Shown in pieces: positions 60,707-64,000 of a DNA stretch of 64,000 nucleotides. Source of the DNA: Limonium bicolor (lineage: Eukaryota; Streptophyta; Magnoliopsida; Caryophyllales; Plumbaginaceae); assembly GCA_023374045.1 (NCBI GenBank), contig CM041782.1, forward strand, positions 186,328,925-186,392,924, written 5' to 3'. A model generated the notes under the pieces. The model did not search any database, had not been told where the DNA came from, and was given only the letters and a program-made list of their open reading frames with translations. Every line of letters begins with the position of its first letter. Position 1 is the first letter of the stretch. A program made the translations under genes and the position numbers.

Positions 60707-62854
60707 TGAAATACCCCTAAACATTAAAAGCATAAAAATTGCGACGTGTTTTATAGTTCGGACATAAAATAACGTGCGAACAATTAAACCTAGTATATGT
60801 ATATATATATATGCACGAATACGAAAACACACGTACGAAACGTTACGATCTTGTAACGTTGTAAATAAGTGACAATGTCGTCACCTAACTTTGTAACAAA
60901 AGAAAATAATAATAATAATAACAACACGAAATAATATATAGTCACATAAATATAAAAATAAACATGTGTATTGATTTAAGAAAAAAAAGGGGGGAGGAGC
61001 AAAGACGCTCCCGATGAGTTTTGAACCTGAGACCTCCCGTACTTTCCCCGAATGCTTAACCGATTGAGCTATGCTCGATTTCAGTAGTGAAATCCGCAAT
61101 TTTAAAACTAGTACCAACTAACTTAAAAAAAAAAGAGATGAAACAACACACCTCTGTAGCACCGTCTCCTTCCTCGGTGTAGCTACTGATCGGACAAATT
61201 CAACTAGGAACCAGAGGGAGACTCAGGCGACAATCTCTTATTTTTTCTAACGCCCATACTCCTTGTAACTTGGAGTCACTTGGGCCTTACTCCCTGCCAT
61301 TCTTTGACTTAGGACTACACACCGTACCCCATCATCGAGCAACTCAACCCAAGGCAAAGAAAGCAATAACCATAACGTTTTCTTTTCTGAGTTCGCCCGA
61401 CAATCAGAAACATCACCATCCAACAGGGACATCAAATTTTGTGTCCTTCTCAAACACCCACTGCACCTTCTTGGTTTCAGTCGAAGGACAGAGCTCGTTT
61501 CTGTTCCAAAGCATTATGCACCAGAGCCATACCTTTTTCAAACTTCCACGTACTGTAACTGTCCCCCTGTGCTTTGTGCCATTCTATTCAAAAACCCACA
61601 AGCCCTCCTCCACACTCCTGCTGTGCATCTTCGGCATGGGCAGGGACTTCTCCCACTCTCTCCGATTCGAATACACAAGGTAAGTGTTGCTGGGCTTCCT
61701 TCTTTCTCTTCTGCTTGGTTTCTATACCGAAATGCCTTGGTTGCATGACTCACTCCCTCTGTATTTTTGGGTAATGCTGGATAGTAAATAAACCAACGAA
61801 GAGTACCCAAGTTTCCCAGGAAGAGCAGCTCCACTTCTGCTACAGCAGGAAAACAGGTCAAGGTAAACCCATGGTCAATCCTCTGTTAGTGCTCGAAACT
61901 TGAGGAAACTAACTCCCTCTGTCTTCTCTATACTAGCGAGTTACGTCCCCTTGGTGAGATCCTTCTGGGTGTGAGCTAAATCCTCTAGCAAACTAGCCTA
62001 ACCAAGGTATGGAAAACTGTTAGGAATCTGTACTGCTATACACTAGCTAACCAGTTTAAAACAGGCCACGGTTGAACATGGCATTTGATTTCTTTTTCTT
62101 GTCCAGTCGCGGAGGATACCAGGGAGCACCAAGGGCTACCTCAAGAGGAACAAGCAACGAATACCCAAGGTGGTAGGTCACAACTCATGCTTAAACCCAT
62201 GCTTTAAAGATCATGCTAAGACCAATGCCATCTGATTTTAAGAAAAAAAAACCCACTGTCAAATTGATAACTTACGAAATCTGTAAGTTTAACATCTTGT
62301 GCTTTAGTTATAGAGTGAGGATAAGTGTGGTGCTTGCCTAGTACCCAACACCCCTAGTTAATCAGTAACTTAACCAGGTTGAAACAAAAGAAATTGGAAA
62401 AAAAAATAGATCTGTAACAGAAAGGAAACCAGAAAGAGATGTAACTGTTGGTTCTAGTTCCTGAAAACCCGGTGTTCTGTTTTAATAACTTCTCAGAGTG
62501 CAGTTAGTGTTTTGGTGGGTTGCTTTCGAGAATAAAAAAAACCACACTAACTCACTGACTAATCAACTAAAGAATTCTGAAGAAAAAGAAATAGAAACAG
62601 ATCACACAAGGGAAGAAGAAAGGAAACTGATGCAGCAGTTCTTCATGTTGGGTTCTGGTGTAGTCCAACTGCTGTGAAGTTGTAAGTTCGGTGATATCAG
62701 CAAGGCTGTGTTGAGTCTGTTTAAAGGATAGACCTTGAGTAAACCCTTAACCACTGAGTAAGCAATTCGTGAAAAGAATGGGGAGTCAGGTTAGAAGAAA
62801 ACAGAAGTAGAACAGAAGTAAAACAGAAGAAGAAAACAATGACAGAAAAGAAAT
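60707..62854 (+). mobile_element. Family A LTR3, 5' part, interrupted at 62854
   Basis: Matches LTR2 50088-52189, then switches at ...AGAAAT to unrelated CACTCGTGG. It has about 40 bp more than LTR2 near 60920-60960. The rest of the LTR is not in the window, as expected if another element inserted here. Confidence 0.9.
60960..61076 (-). repeat. tRNA-derived SINE-like segment in family A LTR3
   Basis: Copy of 50300-50416: A box on the minus strand at 61060-61071, B-box-like at 61017-61027. Confidence 0.5.
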
Positions 62855-62981
62855 CACTCGTGGAACGAAAGCCTTTAATGACGGTGGTTTAATCACAGCT
62901 TTAACAAAAACCGTAATTAATATGAAGGCCGGAGTTAATTAACGACGTTTATTGAATTAACCGTAAGCAATAATCGATCGG

Positions 62982-63143
62982 AGGTAGGCGCGCCTTTTTT
63001 AGGACGGACTTTAGATGACGGTTATCAGTGAAACCGTAATCTAAAGTCCCGTGTTGATGCGCGCTTTACCGTCAACGGACTTTAGATTACGGTTTACTAA
63101 TAACCGTCAGCTAAAGTCCGTCCTTAAAAAGGCGCGCCTACCT
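62982..63143. repeat. Large subterminal inverted repeat
   Basis: Arms 62982-63049 and 63077-63143 are reverse complements with few mismatches, both containing AGGTAGGCGCGCC and GGACTTTAG; the loop is 27 bases. Two smaller palindromes of the same family lie at 63422-63462 and 63464-63505. Confidence 0.9.
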
Positions 63144-63316
63144 CTGACTGATGGTCAATGACGTCGTTTTCACCTGACGCCAAATATTTCCCGTGTTATT
63201 TGATTTTTTCGACGCCGCGCGTAATCTTAATTATAGTTAACGACGTCGTTTATCAGTGTATTTTAGATTAAAAATAACTTTATATTAATGTGTTACATAT
63301 GTTTGATCGAATAAGA

Positions 63317-63412
63317 CTCATGGCTTAATGGCCGTGGGTACATGAGTCAACACCATCGATCTTGAGTTCGAAACCCAGCATAGGCCTAATAATTTTTGCG
63401 CTATTTTTTTTT
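63317..63412 (+). repeat. tRNA-derived SINE-like insert with T-rich tail
   Basis: A-box-like TGGCTTAATGGC (63321-63332), B-box-like GAGTTCGAAACC (63364-63375) and a run of Ts (63403-63412). The spacing fits a tRNA-derived head; plant Au-type SINEs end in T runs. No full tRNA fold. It lies inside the CACTA-like edge. Confidence 0.5.
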
Positions 63413-64000
63413 ATTTCGTTACACTTTAGATTACGGTTCTTTAGGAACCGTCATTTAAAGTGTGACTTTACATTACGGTTTTCATGTAAACCGTAATCTA
63501 AAGTCCTTTTAACTACAACATTTGCCCGTTTACTCTGCACACTGTACTTACAGTAACTCTTCTTTCGCGCTATCTTCCTCACTGAAATCGCCTCCTCTCT
63601 CCCGTCACCTTGCTAACAGCCATCGCCGCCGTCGCTCCCACCACCTTTGTCACTCCCATCGCCGCCGGTCACCACCCATCTACCACTGGTCTCACCGTTG
63701 ACCTCTCTATCGCGTATTGGGTATGCGATCGATTGATTGTCGTTTTTTCTAACTTTGTTCATATACATGCATTTCGATTGCAAGTTCTAACCTCGTTTCT
63801 ATCAAATCCTGAGAGTGTAATGGCAAATGTTCTAACCTTGTTCATATATTTGTGCCCAGATTCACAGTTAATTGCAACCTAGTTCGTGGGCTGATTTCTA
63901 CACTACTTGCCCACTTCGGTGCTTAGTAACAGTAATTTTGCAAAGCAAACTGTAAACTGCTGTATTTATTTATTCTTAGCATTTAGTATTACAATTAATA

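Larger units (their letters stand above)
62855..64000 (+). mobile_element. Edge of a CACTA-like DNA transposon (runs past window end)
   Basis: Starts CACTCGTGGAACG exactly where LTR3 is interrupted (preceding bases AAT could be a 3-bp target duplication). The first 650 bases carry many copies, in both orientations, of words like CTTTAGATTACGGTT/AACCGTAATCTAAAG, the kind of subterminal repeats typical of CACTA elements. The other terminus and a transposase are not in view. 63541-63880 is a pyrimidine-rich, then coding-like stretch without a recognisable protein. Confidence 0.65.

Noticed and set aside
63610..63882. Host or transposase exon at the right edge
   Set aside because: The frame starts with TTG and shows no known domain; only a leader-like composition is visible.

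Overview
This window is plant nuclear DNA, almost certainly from a flowering plant (probably a eudicot; the species cannot be read from it). It holds no convincing host gene. Nearly all of it is nested and tandemly duplicated LTR retrotransposons. The evidence is: initiator-Met and other tRNA primer sites next to TG...CA long terminal repeats, a chromodomain-bearing Ty3/gypsy polyprotein, 5-bp target-site duplications, plant-style introns, and a CACTA-like DNA transposon edge.

Layout. (1) Family A is a non-autonomous, LARD-like element with giant LTRs of about 5.6 kb, a spliced gag remnant with zinc knuckles, no pol, and a 43-bp satellite in its interior. It lies as LTR-interior-LTR-interior-LTR: LTR1 1-2120 (partial), interior 1 2121-50087 (split by insertions), LTR2 50088-55686, interior 2 55687-60706, LTR3 60707-62854 (cut off). 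(2) Element B, 5025-21069, is a chromovirus of Tekay/Del type with 4.8-kb LTRs, inserted in the 43-bp satellite with target duplication TCACC. It carries gag and PR-RT-RNaseH-INT-chromodomain and, between gag and protease, a captured AlkB-type 2-oxoglutarate/Fe(II) dioxygenase closest to plant ALKBH1. (3) Complex C, 21104-47761, lies 34 bp beyond B in the same satellite. It has four interiors and five LTRs of a second non-autonomous family (unit about 6.6 kb), flanked by one 5-bp duplication ACGGT. (4) From 62855 to the end is the edge of a CACTA-like transposon with subterminal palindromes and an internal SINE-like insert.

The most interesting content is the AlkB capture. All iron- and 2-oxoglutarate-binding residues are present, the copy is intronless, and it sits inside a candidate 990-bp intron (11340-12329) whose removal would join gag to pol in the same frame. 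Family A keeps a splice-donor-like site at the homologous point in the same phase. A model is that the full-length or partly spliced RNA encodes the nucleic-acid demethylase, while the spliced RNA encodes Gag-Pol.

Two cautions. Reading-frame breaks in B can all be explained by losses of one or two bases, many in short homopolymers, and B's two LTRs also differ conspicuously by small indels. Residual long-read assembly errors could therefore make an intact element look broken. Tandem LTR arrays are also places where assemblies can fail, so copy numbers need long-read confirmation. Families A and B share LTR ends, a primer-site hairpin and a duplicated hairpin-plus-G-tract module near the 3' end, so B-like elements may supply proteins to A.
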